64,000 nucleotides of DNA from a bacterium (GTDB taxonomy: Bacteria > Bacteroidota > Ignavibacteria > Kapaibacteriales > UBA7675): contig JAUIKM010000016.1 in the NCBI GenBank assembly GCA_030430495.1, positions 59,359-123,358 of the forward strand, read 5' to 3'. Below are positions 37,354 through 45,384 of this stretch, one piece after another; position 1 is the stretch's first letter; each line of letters opens with the position of its first letter. The notes under the pieces were generated by a model. The model did no database searches and was not told the origin of the DNA. It was given only the letters and a program-made list of their open reading frames with translations. Position numbers and translations under genes: made by a program.

Positions 37354-38094
37354 ATGCAACGAGAATTACACTCATGGTGGAGTCCGCGATTAAACCGCGA
37401 AATGGAAATTGCCGCCTACGGCCACTACGGATTTGCCGTCCTGCTGTTCCCGACGGCAGCAGCCGACTATCTGGAATACGAACGTTTTCACATGATCGAC
37501 GCCATTTCCGAGGCGGTCGACGGCGGACGCTGCAAAGTCTTTTCGATTAACAGCATCAACAGCGAGAGCTGGTTAAACTCCAACATGGCGGGTCGCGACA
37601 AGGTCATCCGCCACCAGCAGTACAACGAGTACATCGCGGAAGAAGTCGTGCCGTTTATTCACAATCACTGCGGCGGCAAAGTGCCGATTATTACCAGCGG
37701 CGCTTCGCTGGGCGCTCTCCACGCGGCCAACACCCTGTTCCGCCGTCCCGACCTGTTCGACGGCACGATTGCCATGAGCGGCATCTACGATCTGAAATCT
37801 TACTCCAAAGGCTACTGGGACGAAGATTGTTTCTACAACTCGCCGACGGATTACCTGCCGGGACTGCCGGAAGGCGACGACATGAACCTGCTGCGCGAGA
37901 AAAAACACATCCACTTCGTCAGCGGCTCGGGCAACTACGAAGCGCCGGACGCATCGCGTTTAATCGGCAAAATCTGCGAGCTGAAAGGCATTCCGAACGA
38001 GGTCGACATCTGGGGCGCGGACATGCCGCACGACTGGCCGACCTGGCGCGCCATGTTGCCTTATTATCTGAACAACAAGCTGAGCGACCTTTAA
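37354..38094 (+). CDS. Putative esterase (alpha/beta hydrolase, esterase D/PF00756-like)
   Basis: A 246-residue cytoplasmic alpha/beta hydrolase. The nucleophile elbow is TSGASLGALHAAN (GxSxG) near residue 118, the acid is likely in FVSGSGNYEAPDA, and the His is in GADMPHDWPTWRAMLPYYL. There is no signal peptide; MQRELHSWWSPRLNREMEI opens the domain directly. This family includes carbohydrate-ester and trehalose-mycolyl-type esterases, but many bacterial members have no defined substrate. It sits between thiN and the hydroxybutyryl-CoA dehydrogenase gene on the same strand with 60-70 base gaps. Confidence 0.85.
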   Translation: MQRELHSWWSPRLNREMEIAAYGHYGFAVLLFPTAAADYLEYERFHMIDAISEAVDGGRCKVFSINSINSESWLNSNMAGRDKVIRHQQYNEYIAEEVVPFIHNHCGGKVPIITSGASLGALHAANTLFRRPDLFDGTIAMSGIYDLKSYSKGYWDEDCFYNSPTDYLPGLPEGDDMNLLREKKHIHFVSGSGNYEAPDASRLIGKICELKGIPNEVDIWGADMPHDWPTWRAMLPYYLNNKLSDL

Positions 38095-38163
38095 ACACAC
38101 GGCCTTCGGTCAGCTTTCCCATGCGAACATTTGTTTAACACTTAACATATACGGAACGAACTT

Positions 38164-39015
38164 ATGCAGAAAATTGCGGTAATCGGCGCGGGCACGATGG
38201 GCAACGGCATTGTGCACGTCTTTGCACAAAACGGCAAAAACGTCACGATGATCGACATCAGCGAAGTCGCCCTGGAACGCGGCCTTGCGACGATCGGTAA
38301 AAATCTGGACCGCATGGTGGCCAAGGAAAAAATCACGGCGGACGATAAAGCGGCCACGCTGGGGCGCATCGGCGCCAGCACGGACCTCACGGCGGCCGTT
38401 GCGGATGCGGACCTCGTTATTGAAGCCGCCACCGAGGACGCCGATCTCAAAAACAAGATCTTTCAACAACTGGATGGCGCCTGCCGTCCCGAAGCGATCC
38501 TGGCCACCAATACTTCGTCCATTTCCATCACGGAAATCGCCGGCGCGACACAGCGTCCCGACAAAGTCATCGGCATGCACTTCTTTAACCCCGTGCCGGT
38601 GATGAAACTCGTGGAAATTGTTCGCGGCCTTGCCACCAGCGATGAAGTGTTTAAGGCTGTGTACGAAACCTCCAAAGAACTCGGCAAGACGCCCGTTGAA
38701 GTGCAGGACTATCCCGGCTTCATCTCCAATCGGATTCTGATGCCGATGATTAACGAGGCCATTTTCTGCGTCATGGAAAACGTCGCTTCTGTCGAGGATA
38801 TCGACACTGTCATGAAACTCGGTATGGCGCACCCGATGGGCCCCCTGACGCTGGCCGACTTTATTGGTCTGGACGTCTGCCTGGCCATCATGGAAGTGCT
38901 GCACGACGGTCTCGGCGACGGCAAATATCGTCCTTGTCCGCTGCTGCGCAAAATGGTCGCCGCCGGCCACCTGGGTCGCAAGTCCGGCAAGGGTTTCTAC
39001 GACTACAGCAAGTAA
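38164..39015 (+). CDS. hbd: 3-hydroxybutyryl-CoA dehydrogenase
   Basis: A 283-residue NAD(P)-dependent enzyme interconverting acetoacetyl-CoA and 3-hydroxybutyryl-CoA, in butyrate or polyhydroxybutyrate metabolism or fatty acid oxidation. The Rossmann motif is [20 protein letters not shown] at 3-22. The catalytic His lies in [20 protein letters not shown], with the Glu in that segment. [12 protein letters not shown] and the C-terminal [20 protein letters not shown] complete the family. It stops with a clear hairpin terminator 25 bases later. It may be co-transcribed with the esterase upstream. Confidence 0.95.
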   Translation: MQKIAVIGAGTMGNGIVHVFAQNGKNVTMIDISEVALERGLATIGKNLDRMVAKEKITADDKAATLGRIGASTDLTAAVADADLVIEAATEDADLKNKIFQQLDGACRPEAILATNTSSISITEIAGATQRPDKVIGMHFFNPVPVMKLVEIVRGLATSDEVFKAVYETSKELGKTPVEVQDYPGFISNRILMPMINEAIFCVMENVASVEDIDTVMKLGMAHPMGPLTLADFIGLDVCLAIMEVLHDGLGDGKYRPCPLLRKMVAAGHLGRKSGKGFYDYSK

Positions 39016-39039
39016 AGAACCCTCGGTTAAACACAACTC

Positions 39040-39078
39040 AAACGGGCGATGGTGCACAACCGTCGCCCGTTTTGTTTA
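39040..39078 (+). terminator. Rho-independent terminator after hbd
   Basis: AAACGGGCGA (39040-39049) pairs with TCGCCCGTTT (39063-39072), extended inside by GGT/ACC. TTGTTT follows. Confidence 0.85.
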
Positions 39079-39314
39079 ACAGCTCGCCACACATTTACAC
39101 TCACCAACCGGCATCGACTTCAGACCGGTGCGCCCTGCGGGCTGCCTCTTCCAATCCATCTTGTTAATCGTCGAACCGCAAGTGCCAAACCCACGAGTGC
39201 AAAGTTCCTTCGTGCCAGGTCGTTCAGTCAAAAGTGGAATGTCCGCTCACAGCCGCAGAGTCCGTCGGAGTGACGACAGCGCCAGACAGATAAACATTCG
39301 GTCGGGAGTGTGAA

Positions 39315-39660
39315 GTCAACAGACGTGGTCAACGAACAAGGTCAACGAGCAAGGTCAACGAACAAGGTCAACGGACAAGGTCAACGGACAAGGTCAACGA
39401 GCAAGGTCAACGAACAAGGTCAACGGACAAGGTCAACGAGCAAGGTCAACGAACAAGGTCAACGAACAAGGTCAACGAACAAGGTCAACAGACGTGGTCA
39501 ACGAACAAGGTCAACGAACAAGGTCAACGAACAAGGTCAACGAACAAGGTCAACGAACATGGTCAACGAACAAGGTCAACGAACAAGGTCAACGAACAAG
39601 GTCAACGAACAAGGTCAACGAACAAGATCAACGGACAAGATCAACGGACAAGGTCAGCAA
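39315..39660. repeat. 13-bp tandem minisatellite, about 26-27 copies
   Basis: The unit is GGTCAACGAACAA, repeated head to tail for about 346 bases with point variants (GAGCAA, GGACAA, GAACAT, AGACGT, and AAGATCAACG near the end). Because 13 x 3 = 39, the plus strand stays open in at least two frames and encodes a 13-residue repeat NEQGQRTRSTNKV, but this is a side effect: there is no ribosome site and the frame is of random type. It lies after the hbd terminator in a gene-free zone. Confidence 0.95.
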
Positions 39661-40263
39661 GCGTGAAGTTTTGGATTCGACGAGTCAATAAAACAAGTGT
39701 CAAGACGATGCAAAAATGCAGACTCAATCGATTGTCGGCGCTGCGATGAAAAGACGCGGCAGATTACTCATGGACTTTTTACTGTGATTTTGCGGCGTCG
39801 AGACGTTCATTGAGCAGTTTTGCGGCGATTATGCGACTATTTGTCCGCGGTTGCGCGACCGGGGAATGTCCTGGAATACAATGGCAGCAGATTGAAGATC
39901 AGCGTCGGGAAGGCGTAGCGAGTGGATGATGCGGAGATGGGGGGGAGTAGTTAAACATTCAAGAACTGCGGACGATTTTTTTTGGGCCCTTTCGGGCCCA
40001 CCCCCGCCTGCCAACCAACCAACCCCACGCCACCAAATCTTTCCCCGGGGCGCTCCTCTCCCACCCCGATTTTTCACATGTTCTTCGGGCTGTACCGTTG
40101 GTTGCAGACTTCGCATTCCCTCACCCCGGCCGAGCTCTGCGCCGGACGAAGGATGCAGTACAAGTCTAAACACTGCGCCCAACTCATACAACCGGAAACA
40201 ACTGAACGGGCGTCCAAGGCCGCTGACCGTAGCATGTTTTGTGGTTAAAGTGCCGTGACGACC
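39661..40263. other. Noncoding stretch right of the minisatellite
   Basis: No gene is supported on either strand. It holds the second copy of the T-tract/palindrome element at 39976-40012 and C-rich sequence after it. Confidence 0.65.
39976..40012. repeat. T-tract plus palindrome plus CCACCCCCGCCTGC element, copy 2
   Basis: Eight T, then GGGCCC-TTTC-GGGCCC (39984-39999), then ACCCCCGCCTGCC. Compared with the copy at 31941 the arm sequence differs (GGGCCC instead of GGACCCAT) yet pairing is kept. Confidence 0.55.
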
Positions 40264-40512
40264 TTCCCGACCGGCCAGGCTCGCGCTAACAGTCCGCCGC
40301 CAGAGCCCGCGCCAGATCATCGCGCAATTCCGCAATTGCTTCGTTCCCGGCCGGCCAGGCTCGCGCTAACAGTCCGCCGCCAGAGCCTGCGCCAGATCGT
40401 CGCGCAAACCCTCAAATGCTTCGCTCCCGATCGGTCAATCCCGCGCTAACCGACCGCCGCCAGAGCCTGCGCCAGATCGTCGCGCAAATCCTCAAATGCT
40501 TCGATGCCGACC
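40264..40512 (-). repeat. Three tandem 80-bp copies of the 3' end of the transsulfuration gene
   Basis: The sequence around GCGCTAAC recurs at 40285, 40365 and 40445, exactly 80 bases apart. The rightmost copy is the real 3' end of the PLP-enzyme gene, including its stop. The two copies to the left are out-of-gene duplicates that each still encode the C-terminal peptide (LRDDLAQALAA) with a stop, with the middle copy closer to the gene copy than the leftmost. Confidence 0.92.
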
Positions 40513-41603
40513 GACATGCGGATCAGCGAAGGACTGATGCCCATCCGACGCCGCGCCTCTTCGCTCAGCCCGGCATGTGAACTCTTCGCCGGCAAGGTCA
40601 GCAGAGATTCAACGCCGCCGAGGCTCGGCGCCGCCAGCGGAATCCGCACGCGACGCATGAATTCCGATGCGACCTCAAATCCGCCGTTTAACTCAAAACA
40701 CAATATGCCTCCGAATCCCCTGAACAGCTCGGAAGCCCGCTGATGATCGGCGTGCCCGGACAGCCCGGGGTACACGACCTTTGCAACGCCCTCCTGTTCA
40801 CTTAACCAATGCGCCAGTTGCTGCGCGTTGCTGTTGATGCGTTCCATCCGCAACACCAGCGTCTTGACGCCGCGCTGCACAAGAAAACAGGTGTGCGGAT
40901 CCATGGTTGCGCCGTAGCGCTTCTGAAACTTCAACACGCTGTCCATTATTGCTCGCGCGCCCAGGACCGCACCGCCCACCACGTCGGAGTGTCCGTTTAA
41001 GTACTTGGTCAACGAATGACAAACAAGATCAAAACCCGCATCGACCGGCCTGAAGTTGCAGGGCGGCGTAAACGTCGCATCGATGATACTTAACAGATTG
41101 TGTTCGCGTGCAAAGTCTGCAATTCCGCGCAAATCCGCCACGTGCAGCAGCGGGTTGGTTAACGACTCGCAGTAAAACACCTTTGTGGTCGGCCGCAGCA
41201 ACGCCCGCCACTGGTCCCTGTCATCTTTATTCACAAAATCCAGGTCGATGCCGCGCTGCGGCAGCTCGTCCCGAAACAGCGCCAATGTGCCGCCGTAGAG
41301 CCCGTCCTGCGCCAACACGTGATCGCCCGGCCTCAACGTGCACATGACTGCGGCCGTAATTGCCGCCATCCCGCTGGCGCAAACCAGTCCCGCTTCAGTC
41401 CGTTCCAAAGCGGCCAGCTTTTCCTGCAGCGCAATCTGGTTCGGTGAATTGTTGTAACGCAGATACTTCAGCGAGTCAACCTCGGCATCGGCCGCAAACT
41501 TGAACATCGCTGATTGATAAATCGGCGTAATCACCGCGCCGTCCGGGTGGTGCTCGCCCGCGTGGACGGCCAGAGTATCGGCCGCCATGTTATTGCTGTG
41601 CAT
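40446..41603 (-). CDS. Cystathionine gamma-synthase/lyase-type PLP enzyme
   Basis: A 385-residue pyridoxal-phosphate enzyme of methionine/cysteine transsulfuration. The PLP Lys is in CHSLTKYLNGHSDVVGGAVL near residue 198. The phosphate site is ASGMAAITAAVM, the ring stack is DGLYGGTLALF, and the C-terminal substrate loop is PSLGGVESLLTLPAKSSHAG. The family includes MetB, MetC, cystathionine gamma-lyase and methionine gamma-lyase; motifs alone do not decide among them. SLGGVESL favours gamma-synthase/lyase. It is the last of three genes on this strand, 58 bases after the metallophosphoesterase. Its 3' end is triplicated (see repeat). Confidence 0.9.
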   Translation of the reverse strand: MHSNNMAADTLAVHAGEHHPDGAVITPIYQSAMFKFAADAEVDSLKYLRYNNSPNQIALQEKLAALERTEAGLVCASGMAAITAAVMCTLRPGDHVLAQDGLYGGTLALFRDELPQRGIDLDFVNKDDRDQWRALLRPTTKVFYCESLTNPLLHVADLRGIADFAREHNLLSIIDATFTPPCNFRPVDAGFDLVCHSLTKYLNGHSDVVGGAVLGARAIMDSVLKFQKRYGATMDPHTCFLVQRGVKTLVLRMERINSNAQQLAHWLSEQEGVAKVVYPGLSGHADHQRASELFRGFGGILCFELNGGFEVASEFMRRVRIPLAAPSLGGVESLLTLPAKSSHAGLSEEARRRMGISPSLIRMSVGIEAFEDLRDDLAQALAAVG

Positions 41604-41660
41604 CCGTCGAAAACTCCTGATTGTACAGGCCGGGTAAACCGGCGGCTTTAATCGCCGTAC

Positions 41661-42491
41661 TTAAACAAGTTCGAGCAGGCTGACTTCCGGACGGCAACCC
41701 AGACGCAGACCGCGCATGTTGCCGATTCCCTTGCTGATGTGCATCTGCCTGCCGCGCCAGCTGTACACGCCGGCGATAAAACGTTTATCCCTTACCGGTG
41801 CAAAGGGCGCGCCGACGAGCGGCAGTGAGAGCTGGCCACCGTGGGTATGCCCCGACAGCATCAGATCCCATTCGTATGCCGCCAGGTCCTCTTTGCCGTC
41901 CGGATTGTGCGAAAGCACCACTCTGGGCGGTCGCGCATCGGACAGGCCTGCAAATGCTTCCGCCGGCAAAAACTCGTCGCCCCAATAGTCGCCGACTCCG
42001 ACAATTTCCAGCTCAACGCCCTTGTGTTGGATGCGTTCAGCCGCATTGTGCAGCAGTTTAACTCCGGCGTCTTCGAGCATCTCTTGCAGCTCCGCCGTCG
42101 AATCGTATCCACCGCGCCTGTGCGCCCAGCGGCCGCCGTCGTGGTTGCCGAACACGGCGTAGATCGGAGTTCCACCTGTTAACAGCGGCAAAACCCGCGA
42201 ACTCAGGTCCTGCGGGTTTTCGTCGCCGCTCGTGTAAAAATCACCGGTAATCAGGATAATATCCGGTCGCAACTGCAGGCCGCTTTTTATCGCCTCGCAG
42301 ATGTAGTCCGTGGATATGCGCCGCGATACGTGCAAATCGCTGAGGTGCAAGACGCGCAGACCTCGCGATTTCAGACCGATGTCGATGCGCCGAATGTTTA
42401 CTTCAAGCCACTCCGGCTCGACGTAGCGCATATAAACCGCGGTCGCCGCTGCCGCTCCGCCCAGACCAAACAGAAAATTTCGCCGCGTCAT
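41661..42491 (-). CDS. Tat-exported metallophosphoesterase (YkuE-like)
   Basis: A 276-residue calcineurin-like phosphoesterase. Starting at ATG 42491 it has a twin-arginine signal MTRRNFLFGLGGAAAATAVY (RRNF) and so should fold in the cytoplasm before export; a slightly longer start at 42509 is possible. Metal-binding motifs: HLSDLHVSR (D-x-H), ITGDFY (GD), GNHDGGR (GNHD), SHNPDG and LSGHTHGGQ (GHxH). The YkuE/UDP-LpxH-like group removes phosphates or cleaves pyrophosphates at the envelope; the substrate is unknown. It lies between an S10 peptidase gene and the PLP-enzyme gene on the same strand. Confidence 0.92.
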   Translation of the reverse strand: MTRRNFLFGLGGAAAATAVYMRYVEPEWLEVNIRRIDIGLKSRGLRVLHLSDLHVSRRISTDYICEAIKSGLQLRPDIILITGDFYTSGDENPQDLSSRVLPLLTGGTPIYAVFGNHDGGRWAHRRGGYDSTAELQEMLEDAGVKLLHNAAERIQHKGVELEIVGVGDYWGDEFLPAEAFAGLSDARPPRVVLSHNPDGKEDLAAYEWDLMLSGHTHGGQLSLPLVGAPFAPVRDKRFIAGVYSWRGRQMHISKGIGNMRGLRLGCRPEVSLLELV

Positions 42492-42553
42492 GTTAACCTT
42501 TAATGCCACAAGCCACCGGCCTTGTCCGGCGGAAGTGCGGCATCGTCCGCCGA

Positions 42554-44086
42554 CTACCTGCTCTTTGACAAAGCCGAAAGGATAAAGTTGGAAAAGTCTT
42601 CCTTGAATCGTTTAAGCGACTCCGTGTGAACGTACATCATATGCCCCGCCGGATAGTAGGTCATCGTAATGTTGTCGCGGCGCGATTGCTCAAGCCCCAT
42701 CTGATGCAAAGTGAATTCCGTCGCAAAATAGGGCGTCGCCAGATCAAAGTACCCGTTGGCGATCCATACGTTCAAATCCGGATTTTTTGCCATGGCTTCG
42801 CGCAGCGTTTCAGCCACGTTCGTATAACCCGAAGCCGCATTGCCCCAATTCCAGGGCCGCACGCGCCCGGTCAGAATCTCATAAGGCAGGTCGTTTTCGT
42901 ATTTCAGTTCGCGGCGAACATAGTCGTTTAACAGCGCCGTGTACGGCCCCATAATGGCCGTTAAACTCGGATCGTGCTCGGTCCATCCGCCCACCCCGTC
43001 GCGGTCGATTCCGGTAAAACGACTGTCCAGGCGTCCGACGGTGACTCCATTCGTCCGCAGCAGTTCCTTGCAGAACTGGTGAATGTTGATTTTCAGATCG
43101 CTTAACAAAATCCAGGTTCTGTCCAGTCCGGTATACTCGACCAGTTTGTCGGCAATTCTCTGTCGTTCGCTTTCCGCCAGCCCCGTACCTTGCGCCAACG
43201 CCGGCAGGTACTCGTTCATTGCAAATTCTTCCACTTCATCCAGCGTTGTACGCAGATCGGCCTGCAACTCCGCGGAGAGTTTATTGTGATACCACGAGGT
43301 CGCTGTGTAGGTCGGCAAAAACAGGACGTAGGGCCAGATATTGCCCGGATCAAAACGCGCCGTATTAAACTGCAGGATGGACGAGACCAGCATCAGCCCG
43401 TTTAAGTACATGCCGTGGCGATCCTGCAAATACCCGGAAAGCCCCGCCGCACGTGTTGTGCCGTAGCTTTCACCGGCCAGGAATTTAGGTGATGCCCAGC
43501 GCTCGTTCTGACTCGTCCACAAACGAATAAAGTCGCCGACCGACTTAACGTCTTCGTCCACGCCGTGGAATTGTTCGCGTTTTTCTTCCGGCGCCGGACG
43601 ACTGTAGCCCGTGCCAACCGGATCGATAAACACCAGGTCCGTCAGGTCCAGCCAGGTTTCGGCATTGTCCACCAGTGTATAGGGCGGGGCGGAAGCCTGC
43701 AACATGTCCTGCATGTCCACCCGCCGCGGCCCCAGCGCCCCCAGGTGCAGCCACACCGACGACGAACCCGGACCGCCGTTAAACGCAAAGGTCACCGGCC
43801 TGTCCGCCGGATCCGTGGTACCGTCAAGTGTATACGCCACATAGAATATCGCCGCTTTGTGTTCACCCTTTTCCGTCACGGCGTTCAGATAACCGCTGGT
43901 GCTCGTGTAGTTTAACACGCGCCCGTTAACCGTAATCGCGTGTTTTGACAGCGCAATCTCTCCGGCGCGGTCTCCCAGGCCAATTTTTTGCAGCGTCCCG
44001 GCCGGCGATTTTTCATCGGCCTGTAAACTTAAACAGAGGAACGGCAACAGCAGCAGAACCAGTATCGTACTTCGGCGCATCGGCAT
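42554..44086 (-). CDS. S10-family serine carboxypeptidase
   Basis: A 510-residue secreted peptidase. ATG at 44086 starts the signal MPMRRSTILVLLLLPFLCLS; the longer frame adds four codons. Family motifs: FAFNGGPGSSSVWLHLGALG (oxyanion region), FIDPVGTGYSRP, the nucleophile GESYGTTRAAGLSGYL near residue 205, and GYFDLATPYFATEF with the catalytic Asp, then TYYPAGHMMYVH with the His. It removes C-terminal residues from peptides in the periplasm or outside the cell. Length is normal for bacterial members. First of three minus-strand genes (with metallophosphoesterase and PLP enzyme) with 62- and 57-base gaps. Confidence 0.94.
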   Translation of the reverse strand: MPMRRSTILVLLLLPFLCLSLQADEKSPAGTLQKIGLGDRAGEIALSKHAITVNGRVLNYTSTSGYLNAVTEKGEHKAAIFYVAYTLDGTTDPADRPVTFAFNGGPGSSSVWLHLGALGPRRVDMQDMLQASAPPYTLVDNAETWLDLTDLVFIDPVGTGYSRPAPEEKREQFHGVDEDVKSVGDFIRLWTSQNERWASPKFLAGESYGTTRAAGLSGYLQDRHGMYLNGLMLVSSILQFNTARFDPGNIWPYVLFLPTYTATSWYHNKLSAELQADLRTTLDEVEEFAMNEYLPALAQGTGLAESERQRIADKLVEYTGLDRTWILLSDLKINIHQFCKELLRTNGVTVGRLDSRFTGIDRDGVGGWTEHDPSLTAIMGPYTALLNDYVRRELKYENDLPYEILTGRVRPWNWGNAASGYTNVAETLREAMAKNPDLNVWIANGYFDLATPYFATEFTLHQMGLEQSRRDNITMTYYPAGHMMYVHTESLKRFKEDFSNFILSALSKSR

Positions 44087-44697
44087 ATCATTCACCATCC
44101 GGAAGGTGTGTAAAAAAGCAAGTTATCTTTCAGCGCGCTTGTGTGCAAATTCACCGCTCACATTGTCGCGTCAAATTTCACCATCCTCGCTCCCTTGAGC
44201 GCTCCGGCTCACTCCCGCTCGCCGAATATTCTGATTGCTTCGCCGCTTGCTCGCTCCGCGGCTTGCTTTTTGATTATGCTCGTCATCGCGTTGGAAGTCT
44301 CCGAACGTACGGTCTGTCTTCAGTCTCGGCGCACGACGCACGACGTCGATCTGAAAGTTGCTGCACATTCGGCCGGTGGGCAGGCCTGCCGCACCACGCC
44401 CTGAGTCTTCCCTGCGGATATTCTCCTGACTCATATTCTGACACCCTCGACACTTCGCCGTTTTCTCCCTGAACGGGCTTTCTTTGGGCTTCAGCGGACT
44501 CAGCCACTCCAAAATCAGGTAGAAACACGTAGTCCGCGTGCATTCCGGCCTCCAGACTCCAGACTCTCTCCACCTCGTTCTGACGCCGGCCGCCCCCCTC
44601 ATCAGCCGACATAGCCGGACGCACAAACACGGCCCGCACCGTTCAATCAATTCGCGCTAAAAAAGCATCTCTTCGCGCTCTTTTGTAAATTCCCGCC
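44087..44697. other. Divergent intergenic region with a dispersed hairpin element
   Basis: Regulatory space between the S10 peptidase and creB. Copy 4 of the dispersed element is at 44233-44286. TAAATTCC at 44686-44693, a -7-like box, ends four bases before the creB ATG, without a clear -33 partner. No gene supported. Confidence 0.6.
44233..44286 (+). repeat. Dispersed hairpin element, copy 4
   Basis: GATTGCTTCGCC, hairpin GCCGC...GCGGC with loop TTGCTCGCTCC, then TTGCTTTTTGATTATG and CTCGTCATCG. The tail is shorter and less T-rich than in other copies. Confidence 0.6.
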
Positions 44698-45384
44698 ATG
44701 AGAACCCGGATACTGATAGTTGACGACGAAGAGCCGATTGCCGATATGATCATGTACGCACTCGAAACCGATGGCTTCGAGCCGCTGTGGGCCGCAACCG
44801 GGCGCGAATGCCTCGACCTCCTGCGCCGCGAGGCCATTTCGCTTGCGATCCTCGACGTCGGTCTGCCCGACGGCAGCGGCTTTGACCTGTTTAAAGAGAT
44901 TCGCAGACGCTCCGATCTGCCCGTGCTGTTCCTCACGGCGCGCTCCGAGGAAATCGACCGCGTTCTCGGCCTCGAACTCGGTGCAGATGACTACGTACTC
45001 AAACCGTTCAGTCCGCGCGAACTAAGTGCGCGCGTCAAGGCAATCCTGCGACGCAGCGGCACGCGCGCCTCCGGCCCGGAGATTAACAAGAGAATGCCTT
45101 TTGTGGTGGATCAGGCGCGCTACAGTATCTCCTATTGCGGCAACGCGCTCCGGCTCTCGCGCTACGAGTTTAAAATCCTGCAGTTGTTGATCGAACGGCC
45201 GGGTGAGGTGTTCTCGCGCGCCAGACTGATGAACCTCGTGTGGGAAGAGGCCGAATTCTCGCTCGAAAGAACCGTCGACACGCATATCAAAACCCTGCGC
45301 GCCAAACTTAAACAGATTGACGACAGCGTCGATCCCATTCAAACGCATCGCGGCCTCGGGTATTCACTGCGGGAGGAATGGTGA
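44698..45384 (+). CDS. creB: OmpR-family response regulator, CreB-like
   Basis: A 228-residue two-component regulator. The receiver domain has RILIVDDEEPIADMI with the acidic pocket, phospho-acceptor Asp in LAILDVGLPDGSGFD, Thr in LFLTARSEEID and Lys in DYVLKPFSP. The C-terminal winged helix (RLSRYEFKILQLLIERPGEV, ERTVDTHIKTLRAKLKQIDD) binds DNA. The next gene is a CreC-type sensor and the third is CreD, so this is the CreB of a creBCD operon (carbon/beta-lactam-stress system in Enterobacteria). The creC start overlaps this gene by seven bases. It probably recognises the cre-tag found before creD. Confidence 0.92.
   Translation: MRTRILIVDDEEPIADMIMYALETDGFEPLWAATGRECLDLLRREAISLAILDVGLPDGSGFDLFKEIRRRSDLPVLFLTARSEEIDRVLGLELGADDYVLKPFSPRELSARVKAILRRSGTRASGPEINKRMPFVVDQARYSISYCGNALRLSRYEFKILQLLIERPGEVFSRARLMNLVWEEAEFSLERTVDTHIKTLRAKLKQIDDSVDPIQTHRGLGYSLREEW

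Noticed and set aside
39315..39660. CRISPR array
   Set aside because: Units are 13 bp and contiguous, without spacers; no cas genes in the window.
39310..39666. Open frame encoding a 13-residue repeat (NEQGQRTRSTNKV)
   Set aside because: It follows directly from a 13-bp tandem DNA repeat without stops; there is no ribosome site, promoter or composition of a real repeat protein.
41604..41660. SAM riboswitch before the transsulfuration gene
   Set aside because: The 57-base space is too short, and the gene follows two others on the same strand.
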